A stretch of 20,487 nt of DNA, from contig JBLHTU010000050.1 in the NCBI GenBank assembly GCA_047627515.1, forward strand, positions 1-20,487. Direction: 5' to 3'. The position numbers were made by a program, and so were the translations under genes. The notes under the pieces were generated by a model, which saw only the letters and a list, made by a program, of their open reading frames with translations, was not told where the DNA came from and searched no databases. This document shows, piece by piece, positions 7,187 through 14,821 of the stretch; position 1 is the stretch's first letter; every line of letters starts with the position of its first letter. Source of the DNA: JAYPLE01 sp047627515. Lineage in GTDB: Bacteria; Bacteroidota; Bacteroidia; Cytophagales; Cyclobacteriaceae.

Positions 7187-7822
7187 TTAAGCAGTGGTCA
7201 GAACCTTCTGGAGTGTGCTATTAAGCTGTTCGATCGACGTGTAACCACTTGCGAGCATTGTATATTGATCACCTTGCTTAAGGACAGTAGCTGGGAACCC
7301 ACGAACGCCAGCTTTTTGTACCCAGTCAAACTCGTTCACGGTGATGTCAAGAATTTCTTTACTCTCATAAGCTGAAAAGAATGCTTGCTCAGACACATCA
7401 AATTGAGCAAGAAGGGAGGCGTATGTACTGTCAAGGTTATAGTCTCTTCCAAGTCCGTAATGAGCATATTGTAATGCTTTTACGAAAGTCATGGACTGAT
7501 CTGGCTTGATTGAGCGAAAGGCAACGACTGCTCGACATGGAGGCTCAGAGTTCATAATCACCTCTTGAGAGGATAAGATCACCTCAAGGTACGTTTGAGT
7601 AACCTTGCATCCAGTAGTTTGCTCAAGCCTCGGAATCGCTCCAGATATGTAATCATACATTTTTGCAGCCGGACCGATTCGATCTCCGGTCACCATACCA
7701 CCAACGATAGGGACAAAGTCCAAGTTCTCACTATGCGCTTTGTAGAAGTCATAGATTGTTTGACTAAACCCATAGCACCACCCGCAAAGTGGGTCGAAGA
7801 TATAGAGAATCTGGTCTTTCAT
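7187..7822 (-). CDS. DsbA/FrnE-family thioredoxin-fold protein with CGWC
   Basis: A 211-residue protein with an N-terminal beta strand and active-site motif FDPLCGWCYGF (Cys13 and Cys16), an alpha-helical insert through the middle, and a late VRGFPATVLKQG stretch containing the cis-proline loop (FPAT) required for thioredoxin-fold oxidoreductases. This matches the DsbA/FrnE/2-hydroxychromene-isomerase-like superfamily of similar size. There is no signal peptide, so it should act in the cytosol, unlike E. coli DsbA. It probably reduces, oxidises or isomerises a disulfide or thiol substrate; the substrate is not predictable. It is the second gene of a three-gene minus-strand unit, with 9 bases to the upstream unknown membrane protein and 36 bases to the SRPBCC gene. 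Confidence 0.85.
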   Translation of the reverse strand: MKDQILYIFDPLCGWCYGFSQTIYDFYKAHSENLDFVPIVGGMVTGDRIGPAAKMYDYISGAIPRLEQTTGCKVTQTYLEVILSSQEVIMNSEPPCRAVVAFRSIKPDQSMTFVKALQYAHYGLGRDYNLDSTYASLLAQFDVSEQAFFSAYESKEILDITVNEFDWVQKAGVRGFPATVLKQGDQYTMLASGYTSIEQLNSTLQKVLTTA

Positions 7823-7831
7823 AGAGATGTT

Positions 7832-8608
7832 TTACCGGCCGGGATAGTAAGGGTTATCAAATGTCTGGATTTCTTCTAACGTCAGAATATTCTTGTCTTT
7901 GATTGTGACATCAGTCCCGATTTCAATAGCTTTTGATTTCCAGCTGTCGTGAAATTTTGAAGGTCTTATTTGCTTGATCGGAATATCGTTTGTCACCAAA
8001 AGATAAGCAACCAACTGTAAGTCTCTGGTGCTGACACTGTCTCCAAAAAAGAGTGAGTTAGATTCGTAGTTAGTGACTCTGGAGGATACAGGACGCTCAT
8101 GGAGATAAAAGCTCATGGATTCTAAAATAGATACTTTACCACTGTCTGGGACATGTTTGTAATACCTTACTACTACATCAGTTCGGTTCGTATTGGCTGG
8201 TAGCTGGAGCATAATATCTTCTTGATAAGACGCCATGATTCGCTCAAAGTAGTCACTGAGAGACTCTTCCTCGTTTGTTCTGACCATTAAATCAGAGGCT
8301 CTTTGTTCTGATTCTTTCGAATCTACGACTTGATCCTCATCTACAGAACCATAACTGCTGCTTGCCTCTGTGGATGTTTCTATTGCGCCGTAACTTGATG
8401 TTTGTATACGTGGAGCATGTCCTGTATTCTTGGCTTGTTCTAGGGCCGTTTTGACAGTTTTATCCGCATTGTAGTGGTGATCTTCACGATATGAGGGAAT
8501 ATCGAGGATAAACTGCATCACATACATGATAGCGATGGTCATAAATGTAACGACACCAGCGAAGATTGTCTCCTTGCTGGAATAAGGACTGTTCTTGGGG
8601 TTTGCCAT
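7832..8608 (-). CDS. Unknown single-pass membrane protein
   Basis: I do not recognise a named family. From ATG 8608 the protein has 258 residues: a short cytosolic start (MANPKNSPYSSKET), one membrane segment (about residues 17-35, FAGVVTFMTIAIMYVMQFIL), a low-complexity Ser/Glu/Asp-rich linker containing two SSYG copies (about 70-110), and a folded C-terminal domain. The last part (about 145-245) reads DVVVRYYKHVPDSGKV... LFFGDSVSTRDLQLVAYLLV... IGTDVTI... LTLEEIQTF, a pattern I associate loosely with a C-terminal domain found in other Bacteroidota and cyanobacterial proteins. The longer open frame starts at 8638, but the -7 box TACTTTTG (8614-8621) and a terminator lie inside that extension, so 8608 is preferred. 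The message would be nearly leaderless. It is first in an operon with the DsbA-like gene, nine bases downstream. Confidence 0.75.
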   Translation of the reverse strand: MANPKNSPYSSKETIFAGVVTFMTIAIMYVMQFILDIPSYREDHHYNADKTVKTALEQAKNTGHAPRIQTSSYGAIETSTEASSSYGSVDEDQVVDSKESEQRASDLMVRTNEEESLSDYFERIMASYQEDIMLQLPANTNRTDVVVRYYKHVPDSGKVSILESMSFYLHERPVSSRVTNYESNSLFFGDSVSTRDLQLVAYLLVTNDIPIKQIRPSKFHDSWKSKAIEIGTDVTIKDKNILTLEEIQTFDNPYYPGR

Positions 8609-8613
8609 AACTG

Positions 8614-8621
8614 CAAAAGTA
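8614..8621 (-). promoter_or_regulatory. -7 box TACTTTTG of the unknown membrane-protein operon
   Basis: It matches the Bacteroidota -7 consensus TAnnTTTG exactly on the minus strand. It lies six bases before the ATG at 8608, predicting transcription from about the start codon itself. A TTTG at 8636-8639 is the best -33 candidate, but its spacing of 14 bases is short, and it overlaps the secDF terminator. Confidence 0.5.
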
Positions 8622-8636
8622 TACGGAATAGATAAC

Positions 8637-8673
8637 AAAAAAGAAGACTATCGTTTAGGATAGTCTTCTTTTT
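8637..8673 (-). terminator. Strong hairpin terminator downstream of secDF
   Basis: Fifteen bases (8638-8652) pair perfectly with 8659-8673 around a six-base loop. On the minus strand the hairpin ends in a T-run (complement of A 8637-8642). It lies 46 bases behind the secDF stop and ends immediately before the next minus-strand gene, insulating the two. A T-run also lies on the other side, so it could act in both directions. Confidence 0.9.
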
Positions 8674-8718
8674 AACTTGTAAGTACTTGGTAATAAGCTG
8701 ACTGTTGGTTTTTAACTG

Positions 8719-11691
8719 TCAGGCGACACTACTTTTCTTGCTAAAATCTAATGCAATCGGCGTTGCAATAAATACCGATGAGTAAGTTCCGATGATGATA
8801 CCTATCAAGAATGCGAATGAAAATCCTAGTAACACTTCACCTCCAAATAAGAACAACACGAGTACTACAATCAGTGTAGTAGCAGAGGTGATCAACGTTC
8901 TACTGATCGTATTGTTAAGAGACTCATTGTAGACAGTCTGAAGCTCAGAGCCGGATTTAATGCCAGTATTTTCTCTAATTCGATCAAACACAACCACTGT
9001 ATCATTGATAGAATAACCGATGATTGACAAGATGGCACCGACAAAAATCTGATCTACTTCCAATGAAATCCCGAACAGATTCGCAATCGCAAAGGCAGAC
9101 AATACGAAAAGTGTATCGTGAAATAGTGCGACAATTGCACCTAGTCCAAATTGCCATTTACGGAACCTTAACAAAATGTATAAAAAGATCGCAATAAGTG
9201 CGAAAACAGCGGACTGCAAGGATGAGTTTTTGATATCATCTGCAATCGTGGCGCCGACTTTCGAGGAACTAACTATTGAAAATTGATCGTCAGTCATGCC
9301 TTCTGCGTCTTTAGTTACTTGCTTGCCAGTTACAGAGGTCAATCCGCTTATTAGCGCTGCTTGTACTGCAGCATCAGCTTCATCGGTTTCGTCATCGATT
9401 CGATAACTCGTCGTGATTTTGATTGCATTGTTAGACCCATACGTTTTCACCTCAGTGCCTTGGTTCTCGAAGGCATTATTGATGCCAGCTTCGATGCTAG
9501 AGGGAGACATTTCTTCATTAAAGGCTACCACGTAAGATCGACCTCCTTTGAAATCAACTCCTAGTGTCAATCCCTTAATCAGCATAGCTACGATACCGAT
9601 GGTAATGAACGTCCCTGAGAATATGTAGGCTAGCTTTCTTTTACTTAAGAAGTCAAATTTCGAGTTGATAAACGCATTTCGCGAAAATGCATTGGCAAAA
9701 GTAATTTTAGACTGATCACCTTTCTTAGAGAATGCTTCGACGATCACTCTAGTGATAAAAACTGCACTAAAGAATGAGCAAACAATACCAATGATAAGTG
9801 TGATTGCAAATCCTTTTACAGGTCCTTGACCAAGTGTGTACAATATGATACCGGTAATCAGTGTTGTGACGTTCGCATCAATAATTGAAGAGTAGGCTTT
9901 TTGATAACCAGCAGAAATTGCCTGCTTAATTCCGGCACCATTTCTCAATTCTTCTTTGATTCTTTCAAAAATCAACACATTGGCATCAATGGACATACCG
10001 ATGGTCAATACAATACCAGCAATACCAGGTAAGGTCAATGAAGCACTTAACTGCGCAAGAATTCCTAAGATGAAGAATACATTGAAAAACAAAGCCACAT
10101 TCGCAATCATTCCACCTTTTGCATAATAGGCTATCATGAAAAATATTACAATGACTAAGCCGATCACAATCGAGTTGATTCCTTGCTGCTGTGCTTCTTT
10201 ACCAAGCGTCGGTCCGATGACCACATCTTCTACAATTGTGGTAGGAGCAGGCAGTGCACCTGCCTTCAGGATGTTTGCCAGATCTTGTGCTTCATCAATC
10301 GTAAAGTTTCCTGAGATAGATGAGTTGCCATTAGGGATTTCACCATTTACATTAGGAGCAGAATAGACATAATTATCTAATACGATAGCGATCCTTCTGT
10401 TTACATTGGCAGCTGTCAGTTTCTTCCAGAGTTTAGCTCCTTGTGCATTCATCTGCATTGAGATTGCTGGTCTAGCTCTCTCATCTAAGTCCTGCCTTGC
10501 ATCGATGATTACCTCACCTGTCAAAGGAGCTCTTCCTGAGCGAGACATTTTGATCGCATAAAGCTCAAGGTACTCATCTGTGTTAAGTTCATCCTGCTGA
10601 TCGAATGGCTTTACTAACCAAAGGAATTTCATCGTAGAAGGAATTACTGCCTGGACACTCTCCATTGCTAAGACACGATTAATCTGTGATGTGTCTTTTA
10701 CTGAATAGATTAGACCTCCACCCAGTTTGATCAGATCAAGGAGTGGGGAAACATTGATGTTACTTATTGAATCTAAGTTGCTTAAGCTAGTGCTGTCTGA
10801 AGCGACAGTAGAACTATCCCCATCATCTTCGTTTAGTAGGGAAGATAAATCTTCTAGTGCATTTACTGTCTGAGCTTGCTTTTGCTCTGGTGTAAAATCC
10901 TTCTGCAGTATCGCAACCGCTTGGCGATCCATCTCCTGCAAATAAGGACTGATTTCGTTAAGATCGTACACTTCCCAGAATTCTAGTTTGGCGACTCCTT
11001 GCAGTAGTTTCCTAACTCTTACAGGGTTATCTACACCGGGCAGTTCGATCTGGATACGTCCAGTTCCTTGTAATCTTTGAATGTTTGGTTGTGACGTACC
11101 AAACCTATCAATCCTTGTTCTTAAGATTTGAAAAGAGCGATCGATTGCACTTTCTACCTCGCCATTGATAAGATCAAGCACTTCCTCATCCGTAGAGCTA
11201 AGACTTAATCTACCTCTGTTGGATGCGTTTGAAAAGATGTAGGCCAATGACTTATCTGGAGAAGCTTCTTTGAAAACTCGATAAAACTCATCAACAAAGC
11301 TCAGCTGGGTACCACGGATATTAGCTTTCGCAGTAGTTAGAGCAGCCATAAAATCTGCATCCTGGTTGTTTCCACTGATCCCTTTTAAGATATCTACCGG
11401 AGATACTTCTAGCGTTACATGCATTCCGCCTTGCAAGTCAAGACCTAAGTTGAGCTCAGTTTCCTTGATTTCTTGGTAGGTAAAATCTAGACCAAGAAGG
11501 TTGTAAACAGGCTCGTTCCAGACTGAATCTAGGTAACGCTGCTTTGCAAGTATATCTGTTCCTGTCTCTGTTTTTGCGGCTTCGGTAGCATCTTCTTGAA
11601 TGCCCCTTGCAATGAAAGTGAAAGACAAGTAATAGACGCAAAGTAGAGAAATTAGTAGGGTCATAAAGACCACAAATCCCTTATTTTTCAT
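8719..11691 (-). CDS. secDF: SecDF fused protein-translocase accessory subunit
   Basis: A 990-residue fusion of SecD and SecF, the proton-driven RND-type partner of SecYEG that pulls exported proteins through the inner membrane and completes their release. Residues 10-28 form the first membrane segment. The SecD half shows LNLGLDLQGGMHVTLEV (about 80-97), a large periplasmic domain, then a membrane block with GMSIDANVLIFERIKEELR (about 560-580). The SecF half begins after the next segments with GVDFKGGRSYVV (about 711-722) and includes IGYSINDTVVVFDRIREN (about 885-905), the counterpart of the SecD membrane motif. A fused length near 990 is normal for Bacteroidota. The periplasmic part has a Ser/Asp/Glu-rich insertion (about 275-310) that varies between relatives. 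The start is ATG 11691. It follows a small unknown gene by 76 bases with no clear promoter box. Confidence 0.97.
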   Translation of the reverse strand: MKNKGFVVFMTLLISLLCVYYLSFTFIARGIQEDATEAAKTETGTDILAKQRYLDSVWNEPVYNLLGLDFTYQEIKETELNLGLDLQGGMHVTLEVSPVDILKGISGNNQDADFMAALTTAKANIRGTQLSFVDEFYRVFKEASPDKSLAYIFSNASNRGRLSLSSTDEEVLDLINGEVESAIDRSFQILRTRIDRFGTSQPNIQRLQGTGRIQIELPGVDNPVRVRKLLQGVAKLEFWEVYDLNEISPYLQEMDRQAVAILQKDFTPEQKQAQTVNALEDLSSLLNEDDGDSSTVASDSTSLSNLDSISNINVSPLLDLIKLGGGLIYSVKDTSQINRVLAMESVQAVIPSTMKFLWLVKPFDQQDELNTDEYLELYAIKMSRSGRAPLTGEVIIDARQDLDERARPAISMQMNAQGAKLWKKLTAANVNRRIAIVLDNYVYSAPNVNGEIPNGNSSISGNFTIDEAQDLANILKAGALPAPTTIVEDVVIGPTLGKEAQQQGINSIVIGLVIVIFFMIAYYAKGGMIANVALFFNVFFILGILAQLSASLTLPGIAGIVLTIGMSIDANVLIFERIKEELRNGAGIKQAISAGYQKAYSSIIDANVTTLITGIILYTLGQGPVKGFAITLIIGIVCSFFSAVFITRVIVEAFSKKGDQSKITFANAFSRNAFINSKFDFLSKRKLAYIFSGTFITIGIVAMLIKGLTLGVDFKGGRSYVVAFNEEMSPSSIEAGINNAFENQGTEVKTYGSNNAIKITTSYRIDDETDEADAAVQAALISGLTSVTGKQVTKDAEGMTDDQFSIVSSSKVGATIADDIKNSSLQSAVFALIAIFLYILLRFRKWQFGLGAIVALFHDTLFVLSAFAIANLFGISLEVDQIFVGAILSIIGYSINDTVVVFDRIRENTGIKSGSELQTVYNESLNNTISRTLITSATTLIVVLVLFLFGGEVLLGFSFAFLIGIIIGTYSSVFIATPIALDFSKKSSVA

Positions 11692-11767
11692 AAGAATACG
11701 GTTTATTGAATTTTAATAAATGTGAATTGGAGTGGGCAGAGCCCTATGTGCAGTAGTCTTGACTTGA

Positions 11768-12115
11768 CTAGGGTGCGTTCATCGAAATAATTCGACGAAG
11801 TAGTATTTTAAAGCCTTTAGAGTCACTCATAAAAAAACCGCTGATATAATCATCAGGCCAGTTTTTAGCTATTTGAACAGTGCATGTTTGAATTAAAAAG
11901 CACTGAAAGCTGAGGTTAAGTTGAAAGGTTGATTGTATCGCTTCAGAAATAAATGTATTATTCTTGGCTGCTTCACCATCCTCAGTAGCGGTAGTTTCCT
12001 CAGCCAGATCACGGACTGAGCTCGCGGTGAGGTCCGTAACTGCAAGCGTTAGACTTAAAAAAATCAGACAAATGCTAACAAGTCTGAGAATACGAATGTC
12101 ATTTGGTTGAGACAT
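11768..12115 (-). CDS. Small membrane or secreted protein of unknown function
   Basis: I do not recognise this family. From ATG 12115 (MSQPNDIRILRL) it has 115 residues. A hydrophobic stretch (about residues 10-25, VSICLIFLSLTLAV) could be a signal peptide or membrane anchor, followed by an acidic linker (EETTATEDGEAAKN) and a hydrophobic, Cys-containing C-terminal part ending with a basic tail (LLRRIISMNAP). The open frame extends to 12136, but a -7 box (TACATTTG, 12123-12130) sits inside that extension, making 12115 the likelier start. It lies between the uridine kinase gene and secDF; a shared transcript with secDF is possible, since I see no good terminator between. Confidence 0.6.
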   Translation of the reverse strand: MSQPNDIRILRLVSICLIFLSLTLAVTDLTASSVRDLAEETTATEDGEAAKNNTFISEAIQSTFQLNLSFQCFLIQTCTVQIAKNWPDDYISGFFMSDSKGFKILLRRIISMNAP

Positions 12116-12122
12116 GGAAGCG

Positions 12123-12130
12123 CAAATGTA
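12123..12130 (-). promoter_or_regulatory. -7 box TACATTTG before the small unknown gene
   Basis: An exact match to TAnnTTTG on the minus strand, with its last base eight bases before ATG 12115. This predicts a leader of only a few bases. It may also drive secDF, which has no box of its own that I could find. TTTG at 12144-12147 is a possible upstream element, but its spacing of 13 bases is short. Confidence 0.4.
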
Positions 12131-12155
12131 TGTCAATTCTGAACAAAGTGTTATC

Positions 12156-12773
12156 TCACTTTAAAATTTGCTTCAGGTATATGGATAAGACTTCTAGTGC
12201 ATTGTCAAATTTGTCCAAATTTGGAACAATGATGTCTGCCTCCTTTTTGCTTGGAGAAATGTATTTTGTGTAGGCAGGCATCACATGATGTTCAAATCTG
12301 TACAGTACATCAGACAGGTCATACCCTCGTTCGTTACCATCTCGTAGGATTCGTCTTTTGAGCATTAGATAATCGGGTGCGTCAACAAATATTTTCAAAT
12401 CAAGGAGTTCATTGATTTGTTTGAAGTGAAAGGTGAAGATTCCTTCTACGATAATGACAGGTCTTGAAAGTATCTGAATCTGATTGGGGGGGGTATCTCG
12501 ATGGTTAAAATTGTATTCTTCTATGATGATATCCTCACCATTTTTAAGCTTTTTGAGATCCTGGATAAACGATTCATGATCTATGGATGAAGGCAGATCA
12601 AAATTTTCAATACCGTTACTATCTTTCTCTTGTTTCTCGATAGGCAGGTAATAATTGTCCAGAGAAAAGACACTCACAGAATGGTCCGCGATAGTAGCAA
12701 GTAGCTTTTTCAAAAAAAACGTTTTTCCTGATCCGCTTCCTCCTGTAATCCCGATGATTTTTGGGTGATTCAT
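12156..12773 (-). CDS. udk: Uridine kinase
   Basis: A 205-residue cytosolic P-loop kinase that phosphorylates uridine and cytidine in pyrimidine salvage. The Walker A motif GGSGSGKT is at residues 11-18; SLDNYYLP follows (nucleoside-binding DxYY), then NFDLPSSIDHESF, the VIIVEGIFTF Walker-B-like strand and a lid with RRILRDGNERGYD (about 140-152). The order and length match the Udk/PRK-like family. A run of eight C on the coding strand (eight G at 12486-12493 on the plus strand) encodes part of DTPPNQ in this gene; a slip there would shift the frame. It is the last gene of the operon, 17 bases after rdgB. Confidence 0.93.
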   Translation of the reverse strand: MNHPKIIGITGGSGSGKTFFLKKLLATIADHSVSVFSLDNYYLPIEKQEKDSNGIENFDLPSSIDHESFIQDLKKLKNGEDIIIEEYNFNHRDTPPNQIQILSRPVIIVEGIFTFHFKQINELLDLKIFVDAPDYLMLKRRILRDGNERGYDLSDVLYRFEHHVMPAYTKYISPSKKEADIIVPNLDKFDNALEVLSIYLKQILK

Positions 12774-12790
12774 GAGCTGGTAAACCTATT

Positions 12791-13375
12791 CTATTTTTTA
12801 CTGCCTAAATATTGTTGAAGTTTCTGCATTGCTAGGGCTCGGTGAGAGATTTTATTCTTGACCGAAGAGGTCATTTGACCGAAAGTAAGGTCATAACCGT
12901 CAGGCATAAATATAGGGTCATAACCAAAACCCTCACCACCTACTTTTGTTTCTGTGATGCTTCCGCGAATGGCACCTTCAAAAGTGTGAACGGACCCATC
13001 GCTTTCGATAAAGCAAATAACAGTACGGAACTGAGCTGTACGATCATGTTGCTCGGAAAGCTGCTCAAGCAAAAGCGTCATGTTGCCCATTGAATCTTTT
13101 TGTGGACCGGCAAACCTTGCCGAATATACACCTGGTGCGCCATTTAAGGCCGACACTTCCAAGCCACTATCATCCGCAAAGCATGCTACTTGAAATCGAT
13201 CGTATAGGTACTGCGCTTTGATCACGGCATTGTCTTCCAAGGTATTGCCCGTCTCAGGGATCTCTTCAGTCAGATTTAAGTCATGAAGACTTTTAACTGT
13301 ATACCTATCGCCAACAATACTTTGGATCTCTTTTACCTTGTCGAGGTTATGTGATGCAAAGTAAAGTTCGCTCAT
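12791..13375 (-). CDS. rdgB: Non-canonical purine NTP pyrophosphatase (RdgB/HAM1)
   Basis: A 194-residue cytosolic enzyme that hydrolyses ITP, XTP and their deoxy forms to the monophosphates, keeping damaged purines out of nucleic acids. The family's motifs are in order: SHNLDKVKEI (residues 8-17), EDNAVIKA, FADDSGLEVSALNGAPGVYSARFAG (about 66-90; given here as FADDSGLEV and GVYSARFAG), GEGFGYDPIF and a final SHRALA. The length is typical. Its ATG overlaps the stop of the upstream FKBP gene (ATGA, 13372-13375), so they are translationally coupled. Confidence 0.96.
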   Translation of the reverse strand: MSELYFASHNLDKVKEIQSIVGDRYTVKSLHDLNLTEEIPETGNTLEDNAVIKAQYLYDRFQVACFADDSGLEVSALNGAPGVYSARFAGPQKDSMGNMTLLLEQLSEQHDRTAQFRTVICFIESDGSVHTFEGAIRGSITETKVGGEGFGYDPIFMPDGYDLTFGQMTSSVKNKISHRALAMQKLQQYLGSKK

Positions 13376-13956
13376 CGCGGATCAATCGTCTTGACCGTGA
13401 TCTCATAAAAGATGACACGAGCTACTGAAATATTAAGATTGGTTGTCGCTTGATCTGAGGGCAATAATATAACCACACGGTCACCTGGAACCATCTGCTT
13501 GAAAGAGGTGGCGATCGCTTCACTGAAGCCAGTTGCCGAGTTGGGTCCGTTGATATATTGAGCAGCAATCGGAACATAACGTAGACTCCACCCTGTTTCA
13601 GAATACGTGAAAGTAGGGGATTCAAGTGTATCGATGTTAGCCGTATCAGCTACGAAAGGAACGGTTGTAAGAAAAACACTACTATCCATAAAATAAGCAG
13701 TGTAGTCGAAAGTGACGATATCATTTTTCTTAATGGTCGGCACGGTGTCTTCACCATCAAAGAAAGTGAAATAACGAGCACCACTAGCTGTCGTATCAGG
13801 ATCACTAAACCCATTGTCAGAAAGGAAATCATTGATTTCTTGAATGTCAAGAATCCGCTGCTCTGCAAATGTTCGAAGCGGAGGCGCAATGTCCGGCTGA
13901 CAGGCGGAAATAATAAGCGTTGCGATAATGGCAAAAGTGAAGACGTTATTTTTCAT
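13372..13956 (-). CDS. FKBP-type isomerase lipoprotein, divergent
   Basis: A 194-residue lipoprotein from ATG 13956. The N-terminus MKNNVFTFAIIATLIISAC contains the lipobox IISAC with Cys19, so it is probably anchored in the envelope. The rest shows the FKBP fold in outline: 'KKNDIVTFDYTAYFMDSSVF' resembles the start of the domain, and a later GFSEAIATSFKQMVPGDRVVILLPSD resembles the central helix and 'G.R....IP' strand. The usual aromatic pocket residues and the GYG loop seen in the neighbouring FKBP are not obvious, so isomerase activity is doubtful. The open frame could start at 13980, but that would overlap the upstream gene by 14 bases; 13956 leaves a 10-base gap and gives a clean signal peptide. 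It overlaps rdgB by 4 bases. Confidence 0.8.
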   Translation of the reverse strand: MKNNVFTFAIIATLIISACQPDIAPPLRTFAEQRILDIQEINDFLSDNGFSDPDTTASGARYFTFFDGEDTVPTIKKNDIVTFDYTAYFMDSSVFLTTVPFVADTANIDTLESPTFTYSETGWSLRYVPIAAQYINGPNSATGFSEAIATSFKQMVPGDRVVILLPSDQATTNLNISVARVIFYEITVKTIDPR

Positions 13957-13966
13957 CAGGGGGAGT

Positions 13967-14821
13967 CTATTGAATTTCAACTAATTCTACTTCAAACATC
14001 AACGGTGAAAAGGGAGGTATTCTTGCACCAGAGCCTCTACTTCCGTAGCCCATTTCTGCAGGAATGTATAAGACGCCAGACTCACCCACTCTTAAGTAGC
14101 CGATTCCTTCATCCCACCCAGCGATGACTTCACCTTGTCCTAGCGGGAACGTATAAGTTCCCTCATCGAAAACGCTACCATCTAGCAGCATTCCCTTGTA
14201 TTTCACACTTACTCTTTGACCGGGTTCCGGATAAGCACCATTTGTTTTGTTATTGATCACGTACTGAAGTCCTGTTTCGCTTGCTTCAGCAGCAATCCCA
14301 TTTTCAGATAAAAAATTTGTTAACTCCGCTCTGGCTTCCTCATAACCACCCGCATTCTTATTTTTCTCAAGGGAAGTCATGTAGTCTCTGTACTCAGGGA
14401 TTGTCATTTGTTGACGTACTCGAATGTCTACAAGTACTAATACACTTTCACCGACGCTGTCGGGTACTGGTCTTTTGAAAGAGACTTCCCAAAGATCTTT
14501 AGTTGGAATTTCAGTGTAAATAGAGTCACCGACATGCAGTTCATTAAACACTTCCTGAATCAAACCATTCTGCTGGACTGTATTCATCGTATCGAATAGC
14601 ATGTAAATCGGTTCGGCTTTAGCAGTCCGGACGATTTCTTGACCTAGATCTGTTCTGTAATAAGCTGACATGATCGTTACGTAGCCAGACTTTAGTTTGG
14701 TATCATCTTCTCCACGCTCAATAAAGGTGATTTTGAGGCCAGATTCTGTAACTGTTTCACTTTCAGTGGAACAGCCAACTATACAAACCGCGACCAATAG
14801 CACTAGTAATAGATTTTTCAT
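13967..14821 (-). CDS. FKBP-type peptidyl-prolyl isomerase lipoprotein
   Basis: A 284-residue lipoprotein from ATG 14821. MKNLLLVLLVAVCIVGCS holds a lipobox with Cys17, which places it in the envelope. The C-terminal 90 residues are a full FKBP domain: GQRVSVKYKGMLLDGSVFD, then VIAGWDEGIGYLRVGESGVLYIPAEMGYGSRG and IPPFSPLMFEVELVEIQ (quoted in part), with the pocket Trp, Tyr and Phe present. Such proteins catalyse proline cis-trans change and help fold exported proteins. Residues about 30-145 look like a second, degenerate FKBP domain (VTIMSAYYRT, then ELHVGDSIYTEIP and VLVLVDIRV). The start at 14821 is preferred over 14836 because it gives an ATGA overlap with the DHH gene. GldI of gliding motility is an FKBP lipoprotein in Bacteroidota, but no gld neighbours are seen here, so that link is only a possibility. 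Confidence 0.92.
   Translation of the reverse strand: MKNLLLVLLVAVCIVGCSTESETVTESGLKITFIERGEDDTKLKSGYVTIMSAYYRTDLGQEIVRTAKAEPIYMLFDTMNTVQQNGLIQEVFNELHVGDSIYTEIPTKDLWEVSFKRPVPDSVGESVLVLVDIRVRQQMTIPEYRDYMTSLEKNKNAGGYEEARAELTNFLSENGIAAEASETGLQYVINNKTNGAYPEPGQRVSVKYKGMLLDGSVFDEGTYTFPLGQGEVIAGWDEGIGYLRVGESGVLYIPAEMGYGSRGSGARIPPFSPLMFEVELVEIQ

Noticed and set aside
7157..7375. Plus-strand frame opposite the DsbA-like gene
   Set aside because: It lies within the C-terminal half of the CGWC protein on the other strand, which has clear motifs.
11734..11744. GGGC-AGA-GCCC hairpin before secDF
   Set aside because: Four-base arms and no T-run on either strand; not enough for a terminator or a riboswitch.
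12145..12162. AAAGTG-N6-CACTTT hairpin overlapping the udk stop
   Set aside because: A weak six-base stem with no T-tail on the minus strand; unlikely to be a real terminator.
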